From Actinomycetes bacterium (GTDB lineage Bacteria; Actinomycetota; Actinomycetes; Propionibacteriales; Nocardioidaceae), in contig JAEWOG010000092.1 of assembly GCA_023460975.1 (NCBI GenBank), forward strand, positions 210,530-274,529: a DNA stretch of 64,000 nucleotides. Reading direction: 5' to 3'. The position numbers were made by a program, and so were the translations under genes. The notes beneath the pieces are model-generated. The model saw nothing but the letters and a program-made list of their open reading frames with translations. It made no database searches and was not told where the DNA came from. Shown here piece by piece: positions 1 through 8,348 of this stretch. The first letter of the stretch is position 1, and each line of letters opens with the position of its first letter.

Positions 1-228
1 GCGCTTGACCGTGACAGCGAGGCCGTCCCCGGGGGGACGGCAGATCGAGTACGCCCGAGCCACCAGGCCGGTCTGATCGCTGGGCACGCCCAGCGTCAGG
101 AACTGGCCCGGCTTGAAGGCGAACGCTTCGGACTCCTGCGCGGGCACCTCGAAGACGACCGAGACGGCGTCCGCTGTTTCGCGGACGATGTCGGCCACCG
201 TCAGCAGGTAGGAATCCTCAGTAGCCAT
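1..228 (-). CDS. kshB: KshB-like 3-ketosteroid 9-alpha-hydroxylase reductase, N-terminal part
   Basis: Only the first 76 residues are present; the gene continues beyond base 1. The fragment begins MATEDSYLLTVADIV and holds the FAD-binding beta-barrel of ferredoxin-NADP reductase-like proteins, including RAYSI, the usual RxYS flavin motif. In the family this domain is followed by an NAD-binding domain and a plant-type [2Fe-2S] domain, both off the edge, passing electrons from NADH to KshA. Its ATG lies inside the end of the preceding 100-aa gene, so translation of kshA, the small gene and this one is probably coupled. The KshB call rests on the fragment plus its position after kshA; another phenylacetate- or alkane-type oxygenase reductase is the alternative. 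Confidence 0.8.
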   Translation of the reverse strand, partial: MATEDSYLLTVADIVRETADAVSVVFEVPAQESEAFAFKPGQFLTLGVPSDQTGLVARAYSICRPPGDGLAVTVKR

Positions 229-520
229 CCTCGGCTCCGATCGTGACAGTGCCCTCGCGCACGGCAGCGTCAATCGACGCGGCCAGACGTGGGCAGGTTG
301 CGTACACCTTGCGACCGCCCGGCTCTGCCTCGAGCTTGGCGAACTCCGCACAGTTTGCCTCAGCGCCGTGGTTCCACTGCACGGAGGTCTGGTGATGGGA
401 GTTCTTCTTGACCCGCACCGTCGCCAGGCAGTCGAGGCATGCGACATCGACCAGCCTGGCCTCGGTGTAGAGACGCTGGTCCTCCCGAGTTTCCTCGGAG
501 TTGGGGACGATGTACGACAT
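218..520 (-). CDS. Small Cys-rich protein encoded between kshA and kshB
   Basis: A 100-aa soluble protein beginning MSYIVPNSEETRED. It has no signal peptide or membrane segment. Cysteines lie at 28 and 31 (CLDC), 57 and 76, with histidines at 42, 43 and 51, so a metal site is possible but not shown. The ATG overlaps the kshA stop (TGATG) and the gene overlaps the kshB start by 11 bases, so it is translated as part of the hydroxylase operon. I do not recognise a named family. Position suggests an accessory role in KshAB assembly or activity, for example iron or cluster delivery; this is inference from location only. Confidence 0.75.
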   Translation of the reverse strand: MSYIVPNSEETREDQRLYTEARLVDVACLDCLATVRVKKNSHHQTSVQWNHGAEANCAEFAKLEAEPGGRKVYATCPRLAASIDAAVREGTVTIGAEDGY

Positions 521-1668
521 CAGTGGTGGGCGGGAGTGCCGGCCTCGGCGTCCTCGGCGGCCTTGCGGGCGAGGTTCTCCTCGACCTCCGCACGCCAGTA
601 CTCGTTGGCCTTGGTCGTGTCCACCTCGAACTCGAAGCGGTCCGTCATCTCGGAGGTGACGTCTGCCTTGTCCACGTAGAACTGCTCGTACCAGCGACGC
701 AGCTGGTAGACCGGGCCGTCCTCCTCGCACAGCAGCGGGTTCTGGACCGGTGCCTTGTTGAGCCAGATGGCCACGTCCTGCTCGAAGCCCTCGGCGAACA
801 TCGTCGAGTAGCGCTCGGCGATGTACTCCATGGTCTTGTCGTCCATCTGGGGACCACGCTCGACCGCGACGCCGTACATCAGCTTGAACGAGTTGGGACC
901 CGTCGGGATGTGGCAGTTGATGAGGATCGACTTGGTCTCGAAGCCCTTGTAGTCGGTGACCAGCCAGTTGACCATGAACGACGGACCGAAGTACGTCGCC
1001 TCGGACTTGAGGATCAGCGACTCATCGCCGTACCCCTGGCCCGCCATGTCGGGACGGCCGGTCGACTCCATGAACTGCGAGGCCTGCTCGCCCTCGAACA
1101 CGTTGCGGAAGTTCGTCGGGAACGCGAAGTGGATGTAGAAGAAGTGGGCCATGTCGACCACGTTGTCCACGATCTCGCGGCAGTGCGCCGTGGGGACGTC
1201 GAGCGTCTTCCACGTCCAACCGGAGAAGTTCTCCGTGCCGACGCCCTCGAGCACCGGGGGAAGCGTGTCCATGTCGGCCGGCGAACCCTCGGGGTCGTGC
1301 CAGATCATGATGAGGTTGTTGCGGATGACCGTCTCGAACTTCTGCGTGCGTGCACGCATCGGGACGCGGCGCGCGTACGGGATGGACTTGCAACGTCCGT
1401 CGCCACCCCAGCGCCAGTCATGGAAGGGACAGGCGATCTCGTCGCCCTTGACGGTTCCCTGGGTCAGGTCTCCGCCGAGGTGTCGGCAGTACCCGTCGAG
1501 AACGTTGATCTCGCCCTTGGAATCCGCCCAGACGACCAGCTTTCCGCCGAATGCCTCGACCGCGTGAGGCTTGCCGTCATTGAAGTCGCCCACACGCCCC
1601 AAGCAGTGCCACCCACGGGCAAAACGCTCCGGAACGCTACCTGTGTCAAGAAGTCGTGCTTCGCTCAT
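520..1668 (-). CDS. kshA: 3-ketosteroid 9-alpha-hydroxylase oxygenase KshA
   Basis: 382 aa, close to the usual KshA length. It hydroxylates C9 of androstenedione- or androstadienedione-type steroids (free or CoA thioester) using electrons from KshB; after KstD action ring B opens. The N-terminal Rieske domain has C61-x-H63 and C80-x2-H83. The mononuclear iron site is visible as N169-x2-D172-x2-H175-x4-H180, with D298 in EQDVAIW as the distal carboxylate. The start MSEARLLDTG is chosen because upstream in-frame codons run through the divergent promoter. It is first of a coupled kshA-small ORF-kshB operon and is divergent from fadE26 across a KstR-like box at 1690-1703. Confidence 0.95.
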   Translation of the reverse strand: MSEARLLDTGSVPERFARGWHCLGRVGDFNDGKPHAVEAFGGKLVVWADSKGEINVLDGYCRHLGGDLTQGTVKGDEIACPFHDWRWGGDGRCKSIPYARRVPMRARTQKFETVIRNNLIMIWHDPEGSPADMDTLPPVLEGVGTENFSGWTWKTLDVPTAHCREIVDNVVDMAHFFYIHFAFPTNFRNVFEGEQASQFMESTGRPDMAGQGYGDESLILKSEATYFGPSFMVNWLVTDYKGFETKSILINCHIPTGPNSFKLMYGVAVERGPQMDDKTMEYIAERYSTMFAEGFEQDVAIWLNKAPVQNPLLCEEDGPVYQLRRWYEQFYVDKADVTSEMTDRFEFEVDTTKANEYWRAEVEENLARKAAEDAEAGTPAHH

Positions 1669-1689
1669 GGACCAAGTATGGACCAAAAC

Positions 1690-1703
1690 GAGAACACGTT
1701 CTA
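1690..1703. promoter_or_regulatory. KstR-like operator between kshA and fadE26
   Basis: The 14-mer GAGAACACGTTCTA is a near-perfect match to the KstR palindrome (AAC-NN-GTT core with TCTA flank). Its right end overlaps TAGTCT at 1702-1707, a -10-like hexamer 7 nt before the fadE26 ATG, so a bound repressor would block that promoter. Seven more boxes of this form occur in the window. Confidence 0.8.
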
Positions 1704-1714
1704 GTCTCCGTCCC

Positions 1715-2902
1715 ATGCATGTGTCTCTCAGCACAGAACAGCAGGACCTTCGGACCGAGCTGACTGAGTACTTCGACCGTCTCGTCACCCCCGAACGGCG
1801 TGCCGCCCTGGCTTCGGCCACCGGCGAGTTCGGCGAGGCTGGCGTCTACAAGGAAGTCATCCGCGAGCTGGGCCGGGACGGATGGCTCGGGATCGGGTGG
1901 CCGACCGAGTACGGCGGTCAGAACCGCTCCATGATCGAGCAGCTCATCTTCACCGATGTGGCCGCGATCGCCGGCGTACCGATCCCCTACCTCACCCTCA
2001 ACACGGTGGGGCCGACGATCATGCGCTACGGCACCCAGGAGCAGAAGGACTTCTTCCTGCCCAAGATCCTCTCGGGCGACATGCACTTCTCCATCGGCTA
2101 CTCCGAGCCGGGCTCCGGCACCGACCTGGCCTCGCTGCAGACACGCGCCGTCCAGGAAGGCGACGAGTGGGTCATCAACGGCCAGAAGATGTGGACCTCG
2201 CTGATCCAGTACGCCGACTGGATCTGGCTGGCGTGCCGCACCGACGCGGACCTGCCCCGCCACAAGGGCCTCAGCATGATCCTCGTTCCCGCTGACCACC
2301 CCGGCGTCTCCTACACCCCGGTCCACACCGTCGCTGGTGTCGGCACCAGCGCCACCTACTACACCGACGTGCGCGTGCCCGTCTCCAATCTGGTCGGTGG
2401 CCTCAACGGGGGTTGGGCCCTGATGACCAACCAGCTCAACCACGAGCGGGTCGCGCTCACCAGCGCCGCCCCCCTGACCTACTCGATCAGTCTGGTGCGG
2501 CAGTGGGCCGCCGACACCCTGCTCCCGGACGGACGCCGGGTGATCGACCAGGAATGGGTGCAGGCAGCCCTCGGGCGCGCGCACGCGCGCGTGGAGATGC
2601 TCAGCCTCATGAACTGGCGCCTGGCCTCGCAGGCCGACGCTGGGGTGGACCTCTCCCCCGCCGACGCGTCGGCGACCAAGGTGTACGGCTCCGAGCTCGC
2701 CACCGAGGTCTACCGCTCCCTCATGGAGATCGTGGGCCCGGACGCACTCGTCGAGAAGGGATCCCCCGGAGCCGTCCTGGCGGGCCGCCTGGAGCGGTTC
2801 TTCCGTTCCTCGCTCGTGATGACCTTCGGCGGCGGCACCAACGAGATCCAGCGCGACATCATCGGCTACGTCGCACTCGGCCTGCCCGCCGCGAAGCGCT
2901 GA
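1715..2902 (+). CDS. fadE26: Steroid acyl-CoA dehydrogenase, ChsE4/FadE26 type
   Basis: 395 aa acyl-CoA dehydrogenase. It carries WTSLIQYADWIW and the C-terminal TFGGGTNEIQRDIIG. The NHERV motif supplies the likely catalytic Glu of this subgroup. In mycobacteria FadE26 and FadE27 form an alpha2-beta2 enzyme (ChsE4-ChsE5) that dehydrogenates the steroid side-chain CoA ester; the same pair followed by fadD17 is seen here. The ATG at 1715 is taken because TAGTCT stands 7 nt upstream with no room for a ribosome-binding site, suggesting a leaderless message. The first gene of a three-gene operon controlled by the KstR-like box. Confidence 0.9.
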   Translation: MHVSLSTEQQDLRTELTEYFDRLVTPERRAALASATGEFGEAGVYKEVIRELGRDGWLGIGWPTEYGGQNRSMIEQLIFTDVAAIAGVPIPYLTLNTVGPTIMRYGTQEQKDFFLPKILSGDMHFSIGYSEPGSGTDLASLQTRAVQEGDEWVINGQKMWTSLIQYADWIWLACRTDADLPRHKGLSMILVPADHPGVSYTPVHTVAGVGTSATYYTDVRVPVSNLVGGLNGGWALMTNQLNHERVALTSAAPLTYSISLVRQWAADTLLPDGRRVIDQEWVQAALGRAHARVEMLSLMNWRLASQADAGVDLSPADASATKVYGSELATEVYRSLMEIVGPDALVEKGSPGAVLAGRLERFFRSSLVMTFGGGTNEIQRDIIGYVALGLPAAKR

Positions 2903-2926
2903 CCCGGGACACCAAGGAGAGACACG

Positions 2927-4012
2927 ATGGACTTCACCTTCAGCCCCGAGGCCGCTGACGCGGCTCAGCTCGCGGCCACGATCCTCGGCGACCACGCCAC
3001 CCCCGAGCGCATGAGCGCCCTCGAGCACGCCGACGGCCGCTTCGACGAGCGGTTGTGGGCGCAGCTCGCCGAGGCTGGCTTGCTCTCGCTCGACCTGCCC
3101 GAGGCGGACGGCGGAGCGGGCCTCGGCCTGCTCGAGGCCGCACACGTGACCGTCGAGGTCGGTCGCACCGTCGCGCCCGTTCCGCTGGCCACCCACCAGG
3201 CAGCAGCGCGCCTGCTCAGCGAGCACGCGCCCGACGCCCTGCGCGCAGAGTGGCTGCCGCGGGCAGCCGACGGCTCCGCGGTGCTCACCGTCGGACTGGC
3301 GGAGCCGATGACGGCGCTCCCGGCCACCCCGTCGGTGCGTGCATCCGGTGGCTCCGAGGGCTGGGCGCTGGACGGCGTCAAGACCCTCGTACGGGCCGGG
3401 ACGGTGGCCCAGGCGGTGCTCGTCACCGCGACCACCGATGAGGGGCCGGCGGTGTTCCTCGTGCGCACCAGCGACGCCACGGCGCACCCCCAGCGCACCA
3501 GCGACGGCGACGTCGCAGCGCGCTTCGAGTTCGCCGACACCCCTGCGTCGTACGTGGGAGGCGCCGATGCCGCCCAGCGTCTCGAGCACCTCACCGTCGC
3601 GTTCAGCTGCGCCGAGCAGCTCGGCGTCACCCGGGGGGCCACGCGCCTCACCGCCGACTACGCCCGCACCCGCGAGCAGTTCGGCCGCGCAATCGGCACC
3701 TTCCAGGCCGTCGGGCAGCGGCTCGCGGACGCCTACATCGCCACGCTCGGACAGGAACTCACGGCGTGGCAGGCGCTGTGGCGTCTCGACGAAGGCATGA
3801 GTGCCACCGTTGAGGTCGCCTCGGCCGCCCTGTGGGCCGCCGACGCCGGCCACACCATCGCGCACACCACGGTCCACGTGCACGGCGGCGTCGGCATCGA
3901 CCTGGACGGCGAGGCCCACCGATACTTCACTGCCGCCAAGCGGTGGGAGCTCAGCTACGGCGGAGCCGGGGTCCACGCTCGGGCCGTGGGAGCGGAACTG
4001 GCCCGGTCCTGA
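2927..4012 (+). CDS. fadE27: Steroid acyl-CoA dehydrogenase, ChsE5/FadE27 type
   Basis: 361 aa, the shorter partner of the preceding dehydrogenase. It has the acyl-CoA dehydrogenase fold with the YARTREQFGRAIGTFQAV helix and a C-terminal HVHGGVGIDLDGEAHRY region, but I see no catalytic Glu equivalent to the NHER motif of its partner, as expected for the non-catalytic subunit of the heterotetramer. The start is supported by AAGGAG about 6 nt upstream. It follows fadE26 by 24 nt and precedes a fadD17-like gene by 20 nt, the same order as Rv3504-Rv3506 in M. tuberculosis. Confidence 0.88.
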   Translation: MDFTFSPEAADAAQLAATILGDHATPERMSALEHADGRFDERLWAQLAEAGLLSLDLPEADGGAGLGLLEAAHVTVEVGRTVAPVPLATHQAAARLLSEHAPDALRAEWLPRAADGSAVLTVGLAEPMTALPATPSVRASGGSEGWALDGVKTLVRAGTVAQAVLVTATTDEGPAVFLVRTSDATAHPQRTSDGDVAARFEFADTPASYVGGADAAQRLEHLTVAFSCAEQLGVTRGATRLTADYARTREQFGRAIGTFQAVGQRLADAYIATLGQELTAWQALWRLDEGMSATVEVASAALWAADAGHTIAHTTVHVHGGVGIDLDGEAHRYFTAAKRWELSYGGAGVHARAVGAELARS

Positions 4013-4032
4013 GCCAGCGTTCCGGGCACACT

Positions 4033-5589
4033 GTGTCCGTGCACCCATCGATCCGCAGCGATCTGCTCTCCCACCGCGATCGCGTCGAGCCTGCTCTCCT
4101 CTTCGGTGAGCAGCGCTGGACGTGGCCGCAGTACCTCGCGGAGGCAGCGCGTCGCAGCCGCGGTCTCGACCAGTACTGGCTCGCGGACCGGCCCCGCCAC
4201 GTCGGCGTGCTCGCCGACAACACGCCAGAGATGGCGTTCCACCTGGCGGCGGCCGGTCTGGGCACCCACGTCCTGGTGGGCCTCAACAGCACTCGCCGCG
4301 GCGAGGCCCTGCTGGCTGACATCCGCCGGGCGGACTGCCGGGTCATCGTGGTCGAGGAGCGGCATCGACCGCTCCTGGCAGGCCTCGACCTGAGTGGGAT
4401 CGTGGTGCTCGCCGCGGAGTCCACCGACTGGGGTGCGGACTCCACGCTGCCCGACGCCGATCCTGAGCCGGGCGACCTGTTCATGCTGGTGTTCACCTCC
4501 GGCACCTCAGGGCACCCCAAGGCAGTACGCGTCACCCACGCGAAGATCACCGATCCCGGCCGGTACGTGAGCACCAAGCTCGGCATCGTCCCCGAGGACG
4601 TCCTCTACTCGGCGATGCCCCTGTTCCACTCCAACGGAGTGATCGCCAACTGGGCGCTCAGCGTGGTCAACGGCTGCACCGTCGCGCTCGCAGGTCGCTT
4701 CTCTGCGAGCGGCTTCATCGACGACGTGCGCCGCTATGGGGCCTCGTACGCCAACTACGTCGGCAAGCCGCTGGCCTACGTACTCGCGACGGAGCCCCGT
4801 GCCGACGATGCGGACAATCCACTGCGCATCGTCTTCGGCAACGAGGGCGGCGAGAACCTCGTACGGCGCTTCTCCGAACGCTTCGACGTGCCGGTCATCG
4901 ACGGGTTCGGCAGCTCGGAGAACGCCGTGGTCGTCTCCCGGGGGGCACACACCCCGGCCGGCGCCCTCGGCACCCCGATGCCCGGCGTCGCCATCCTCGA
5001 TCCAGCGACTGGCAAGGCGTGCCCTCCCGCCACGTACGACGACGCAGGCCGGGTGACAAATCTGGACGAGTGCGTCGGCGAGATGGTCAACACGACCGGC
5101 TCGGGCCAGTTCGCCGGCTACTACAACGACGAGGCGGCGACCGCGGAGCGCATGCGCGACGGGATGTACTGGTCCGGGGACCTCGCCTACGCGGACGCGG
5201 ACGGCACCTACTGGTTCGCCGGCCGCACGACGGACTGGTTGCGCGTCGACGGCGAGAACCTGGCTGCCGCACCGATCGAGGCCGTCCTGGCCCGACACCC
5301 CGACATCGTCGAGGTGGCCGTGCACGCCCAACCGGACGACGTGGGCGACATCCTCGCGGCGGCACTCGTCCTGCGCGAAGGTTCGGGGCTCGACCCCCAT
5401 GCCTTCGGCGCGTTCCTGGCCGCACAGCCGGACCTGTCCCCCGTGGCCTGGCCCAGGATCGTACGCATCCTCGAGGACCTGCCCCGCACAGCCACCAACA
5501 AGATCATCAAGCGATCGCTCGGGCCAGACCTTCACGCCCTCCAGACCTGGCTGCGCGATCCCCGCGCTCGGACCTACGAGGGCGCATAG
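4033..5589 (+). CDS. fadD17: FadD17-like acyl-CoA ligase
   Basis: 518 aa AMP-forming acyl-CoA synthetase. The P-loop VFTSGTSGHPKAV, the GFGSSENAV core and the C-terminal GRTTDWLRVDGENL hinge are all present. FadD17 activates steroid side-chain carboxylates (C24/C22 acids) in mycobacteria; substrate here is inferred from the fadE26-fadE27-fadD17 order. Two in-frame GTG codons (4033 and 4039) are candidate starts and no strong ribosome-binding site decides between them. The operon ends at a strong hairpin shared with the convergent thioesterase gene. Confidence 0.85.
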   Translation: MSVHPSIRSDLLSHRDRVEPALLFGEQRWTWPQYLAEAARRSRGLDQYWLADRPRHVGVLADNTPEMAFHLAAAGLGTHVLVGLNSTRRGEALLADIRRADCRVIVVEERHRPLLAGLDLSGIVVLAAESTDWGADSTLPDADPEPGDLFMLVFTSGTSGHPKAVRVTHAKITDPGRYVSTKLGIVPEDVLYSAMPLFHSNGVIANWALSVVNGCTVALAGRFSASGFIDDVRRYGASYANYVGKPLAYVLATEPRADDADNPLRIVFGNEGGENLVRRFSERFDVPVIDGFGSSENAVVVSRGAHTPAGALGTPMPGVAILDPATGKACPPATYDDAGRVTNLDECVGEMVNTTGSGQFAGYYNDEAATAERMRDGMYWSGDLAYADADGTYWFAGRTTDWLRVDGENLAAAPIEAVLARHPDIVEVAVHAQPDDVGDILAAALVLREGSGLDPHAFGAFLAAQPDLSPVAWPRIVRILEDLPRTATNKIIKRSLGPDLHALQTWLRDPRARTYEGA

Positions 5590-5606
5590 CGCCTCGCGAA
5601 CGCGAA

Positions 5607-5635
5607 CGGCCCCGTCGGGAGTCCCGACGGGGCCG
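5607..5635. terminator. Bidirectional hairpin between fadD17 and the thioesterase gene
   Basis: A perfect 13-bp GC-rich stem (5607-5619 with 5623-5635) around a 3-nt loop lies between convergent genes. It has no U-tract, so termination in both directions is inferred from position and stem strength. Confidence 0.7.
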
Positions 5636-5652
5636 CTGCGGACGTGCTGGGC

Positions 5653-6150
5653 TCAGCGCAGGGACAGGCAGCCACTCACCGGCGAGGCGAAGGGCAGGTC
5701 CGCGTGCTCGCTGATGCGGGCGTCCAGCTTGGCGGCCACGTTGGCCGGCCACGGAGCCGTCTTGCGGGTCTCCATGTCGATGTGGAGGAAGATCTCCTCC
5801 ATCACGAAGCACACCCGCTCGTTGGAGTCGTCGAGCAGGTACACCAGAGCGTGGGCAGCACGCTCCGAACGCCCCAGGAGCCGCACGCGCGCCGACATCC
5901 GGCTTCCGGTGCGCAGCTCGGTGACGTAGGTGCAGTGGTGCTCGGCCGAGAAGCACGCGTGACCCTCGGTGAGCGGCCACTGGATCGGGATGTCGCAGTC
6001 GACGAGGGACTCGTCGAGGCCCTCGCTCGCGATGCCGATGTAGTGGCGCACGTTGAGGTGGCCGTTGATGTCCTCGAAGGGCATGGGCACCGGCTGCTCG
6101 ACGTGGGCCGGCAGCGCTGCGAGCTGCTCATAGGTGGGTTGATTCGTCAC
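5653..6150 (-). CDS. Hot-dog fold acyl-CoA thioesterase
   Basis: 165 aa single-domain protein of the 4-hydroxybenzoyl-CoA thioesterase/YbgC class. The N-terminal motif FEDINGHLNVRHYIG fits the family D-x2-G-H-x-N active-site helix. It would hydrolyse an acyl-CoA, perhaps to recover CoA trapped as steroid or propionyl-type intermediates; the substrate is not readable. The GTG at 6150 is taken as start because TAGGGT lies 7 nt upstream, a leaderless-type promoter. It is convergent with fadD17. No KstR-like box is present, so steroid control is not evident. Confidence 0.8.
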   Translation of the reverse strand: MTNQPTYEQLAALPAHVEQPVPMPFEDINGHLNVRHYIGIASEGLDESLVDCDIPIQWPLTEGHACFSAEHHCTYVTELRTGSRMSARVRLLGRSERAAHALVYLLDDSNERVCFVMEEIFLHIDMETRKTAPWPANVAAKLDARISEHADLPFASPVSGCLSLR

Positions 6151-6240
6151 AGTGCTGACCCTACTTGCCCGCGTGTCCCGCCGTCCCGCCGCCTCGCGCA
6201 CGTCTCACGCGGGGGCACGCCCGTCGAGGCCCCCTCGCCC

Positions 6241-6441
6241 GTCGAGCTTGTCGAGACGCACCAGGGTTTCGACAAGCTCAACCAGCGGATACGCCCGTTG
6301 GGCTTGTCGAGACGTACGAGTGGTTTCGACAAGCTCAACCAGCGCGGCCCCCAGTTTCGACAAGCTCAACCAGCGCGGCCCCCGGTTTCGACAGGCTCAA
6401 CCACCGCGGCGGGCGGCTTCGACCAGACTCAACCAGCGCGG
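6241..6441. repeat. Cluster of TTCGACAAGCTCAACCA-type repeats
   Basis: Five direct units of GTTTCGACAAGCTCAACCAG-like sequence begin near 6266, 6323, 6354, 6385 and 6416. Two partly inverted units (GAGCTTGTCGAGAC near 6243; GGCTTGTCGAGACGTAC near 6300) precede or separate them. Several copies share a CGCGGCCCCC tail, giving a 31-bp period between 6323 and 6385. The patch fills the gap between thioesterase promoter and enoyl-CoA hydratase end. A related TTTCGACGGGCTCGACGG is near 63900. These look like dispersed intergenic palindromic repeats; no function is evident. Confidence 0.8.
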
Positions 6442-6448
6442 CTCGAGG

Positions 6449-7237
6449 TCACCAGCCGGGTGGAAGGGCGGTGAAGTCCGGCTCGCGTCCTTCGGCGAAG
6501 GCGCTCAGCGCCTCCAGGTTGGCGGGGCCACCCATCAGCTCCATGAAGGCCGCGTTCTCACGCTCTCGCGCCGCGTCGATGTCGGCTCGGAACGGTGCCG
6601 TCATCGCCGCCTTGACGGCCTTGAGGCTGGAGATCGGACGCGCCGCCAACACTTCGGCGTGCCGCGTGGCCTGCGCCATCAGGTCGTCGGGCCCGCACAG
6701 CCGGAAGACCAGACCCATCTCCAGAGCCTCGGCGGCCGAGACCCACTCCGACGACAGCAGCATCCAGGCGGCGTTCTGGCGCCCGAGCAGCTGCGGGAAC
6801 AGCAGGCTCGAGGCGGCCTCGGGGGCCACACCCAGGCTCGTGAACGGGCACTTGAGACGCGCCGTGGTGGACATGAAGGCCAGATCTGCGAAGCCCAGGA
6901 CCGTCGCCCCGATGCCGAGCCCCAAGCCGTTCACGGCGACGACGAGTGGCTTGGGGAACGCGACGAGCGCGTCCAGGAGCCCGGGGAACCCGTGGCGCCC
7001 CCGCACGAAGTCCGGGTTGGTGGCGATCTGGTGCATCTCCAGCAGGTCGGTGCCGGCGCTGAACGCGCGACCGGCTCCCGTGAGCAGTACGACGGCCACC
7101 TCGTCGTCCTGCGCTGCGGCGAGGAGTTCGTCGGCGAGAGCGTCGTACAGCTCCTCGTTGAAGGCGTTCAGCGCGTCCGGACGGTTGAGGACAACCGTCC
7201 GGACGCGCTTCGACGTCGCCACGTCGAGAACACTCAT
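6449..7237 (-). CDS. Enoyl-CoA hydratase/isomerase family protein
   Basis: 262 aa crotonase-fold protein. The oxyanion-hole segments are AFSAGTDL and NGLGLGIGATVLGFADL. The canonical second catalytic Glu positions are not obvious (GVAPEAASSLL carries one Glu), so hydratase versus isomerase activity is open. It is the third gene of a fadD19-NMO-hydratase run, 7 nt after the preceding stop, suggesting a role in steroid side-chain beta-oxidation beside the EchA19-like hydratase encoded divergently. The last third (ENAAFMELMGGPANLEALSAF) resembles the usual C-terminal trimerisation helix region. Confidence 0.82.
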   Translation of the reverse strand: MSVLDVATSKRVRTVVLNRPDALNAFNEELYDALADELLAAAQDDEVAVVLLTGAGRAFSAGTDLLEMHQIATNPDFVRGRHGFPGLLDALVAFPKPLVVAVNGLGLGIGATVLGFADLAFMSTTARLKCPFTSLGVAPEAASSLLFPQLLGRQNAAWMLLSSEWVSAAEALEMGLVFRLCGPDDLMAQATRHAEVLAARPISSLKAVKAAMTAPFRADIDAARERENAAFMELMGGPANLEALSAFAEGREPDFTALPPGW

Positions 7238-7244
7238 CGAGACG

Positions 7245-8348
7245 TCACGCCTCGCTGATGGCAGAGAGGCGCTTGGTCGCCTCGCCGAACTCGCGCACGA
7301 GCCGCTCGATGACGACCTCGACGGGCTCCACCTCGTTCATCCGGCCCACGATCTGGCCTACCGGCATCGAGATGGTGTCCGGGTTGTCGCCCGAGTTCAT
7401 CCGGTTGTGGGCATCGGCGACGAGCAGGTTCTGCAGGGGCATCGGCAGTGGCGCCGGAGCATCCTCCTGCGCCCAGGCCTCCGTCCACTTCGTCTTGAGC
7501 AGGCGTGCGGGCTTGCCCGTGTAGACGCGGCTGCGCACCGTGTCCGTGGACTCGGCACGCAACAGTGCGTCGCGGATGCCCGTGCCCGCGGACAGGTCGT
7601 ACTCACTCACGGTGAGCCACATCGACCCCGTCCAGGCGCCCTGAGCTCCGAGCGCGAGGGCTGCCGCCATCTGCCGCCCTGACCCGATGCCTCCGGCGGC
7701 CAGCACCGGCACGTCGGGACCGACGGCGTCCACGATCTCGGGGATGAGGACCATGCCCGCGATCTCGCCCGTGTGGCCGCCCGCCTCGTAGCCCTGGGCG
7801 ACGATGATGTCGACCCCGTTGGCGACGTGGCTCATCGCGTGCTTGGCGGCACCCGCCAGTGCGGCGACCTTCACCCCGTGTGCGTGGGCCTTCTCGATGA
7901 CGTCGACCGGCGGCGAACCCAACGCGTTCGCGATGAGCACCGGCCGGTGCGCCAGCGCGATGTCGACATGGCTGCGCGCCACGGAGTGCAGCCATCCGAG
8001 CACGCCCTCGCGGCCCTCACCCTCGGGCAGGGGCGGCACGCCGAGCTTGGTCAGCGTCGACTCCACGAAGTCCTTGTGGGCCTGCGGGATCATCGCGTCG
8101 AGGTCGACGGCCTTGCCCTCGGTCGGCACCTTCATGGGCATGACGACGTCCACGCCGTACGGCTTGCCGTCGGTGTTGTCGTCCAGCCACGTCAGCGTCG
8201 TCTCGAGGTCCTCGGGGTCGTTGAACCGTACGCACCCGAGCACGCCGAGCCCACCCGCACGGGAGACGGCCGCGGCCACCTTCTCCGAGGGAGTGAACGC
8301 GAACATCGGGTACTCGATGCCGAAGACGTCGCAGATGTCAGTGCGCAT
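7245..8348 (-). CDS. Nitronate monooxygenase/IpdC-family FMN oxidoreductase
   Basis: 367 aa TIM-barrel flavoprotein of the 2-nitropropane dioxygenase superfamily. The phosphate-binding and active-site stretch AQGYEAGGHTGEI and the AAGGIGSGRQMAAAL motif bind FMN. The same superfamily includes IpdC, encoded at 35745 in this window, which acts on the HIP-CoA pathway, so a CoA-ester oxidoreductase is as likely as nitronate detoxification. Its ATG overlaps the fadD19 stop (TGATG), so it is co-translated with the steroid C24-CoA ligase. I give no gene symbol because the substrate cannot be read. Confidence 0.82.
   Translation of the reverse strand: MRTDICDVFGIEYPMFAFTPSEKVAAAVSRAGGLGVLGCVRFNDPEDLETTLTWLDDNTDGKPYGVDVVMPMKVPTEGKAVDLDAMIPQAHKDFVESTLTKLGVPPLPEGEGREGVLGWLHSVARSHVDIALAHRPVLIANALGSPPVDVIEKAHAHGVKVAALAGAAKHAMSHVANGVDIIVAQGYEAGGHTGEIAGMVLIPEIVDAVGPDVPVLAAGGIGSGRQMAAALALGAQGAWTGSMWLTVSEYDLSAGTGIRDALLRAESTDTVRSRVYTGKPARLLKTKWTEAWAQEDAPAPLPMPLQNLLVADAHNRMNSGDNPDTISMPVGQIVGRMNEVEPVEVVIERLVREFGEATKRLSAISEA

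Noticed and set aside
4033..4041. Choice between two GTG starts of fadD17
   Set aside because: Neither GTG 4033 nor 4039 has a decisive ribosome-binding site; 4033 is annotated but not claimed as certain.
1646..4048. An 800-codon minus-strand frame antisense to fadE26 and fadE27
   Set aside because: It spans two dehydrogenase genes and their promoter and has no recognisable protein features.
6241..6441. CRISPR array
   Set aside because: Units are imperfect, in mixed orientation, and lack constant-length unique spacers; no cas genes are present.
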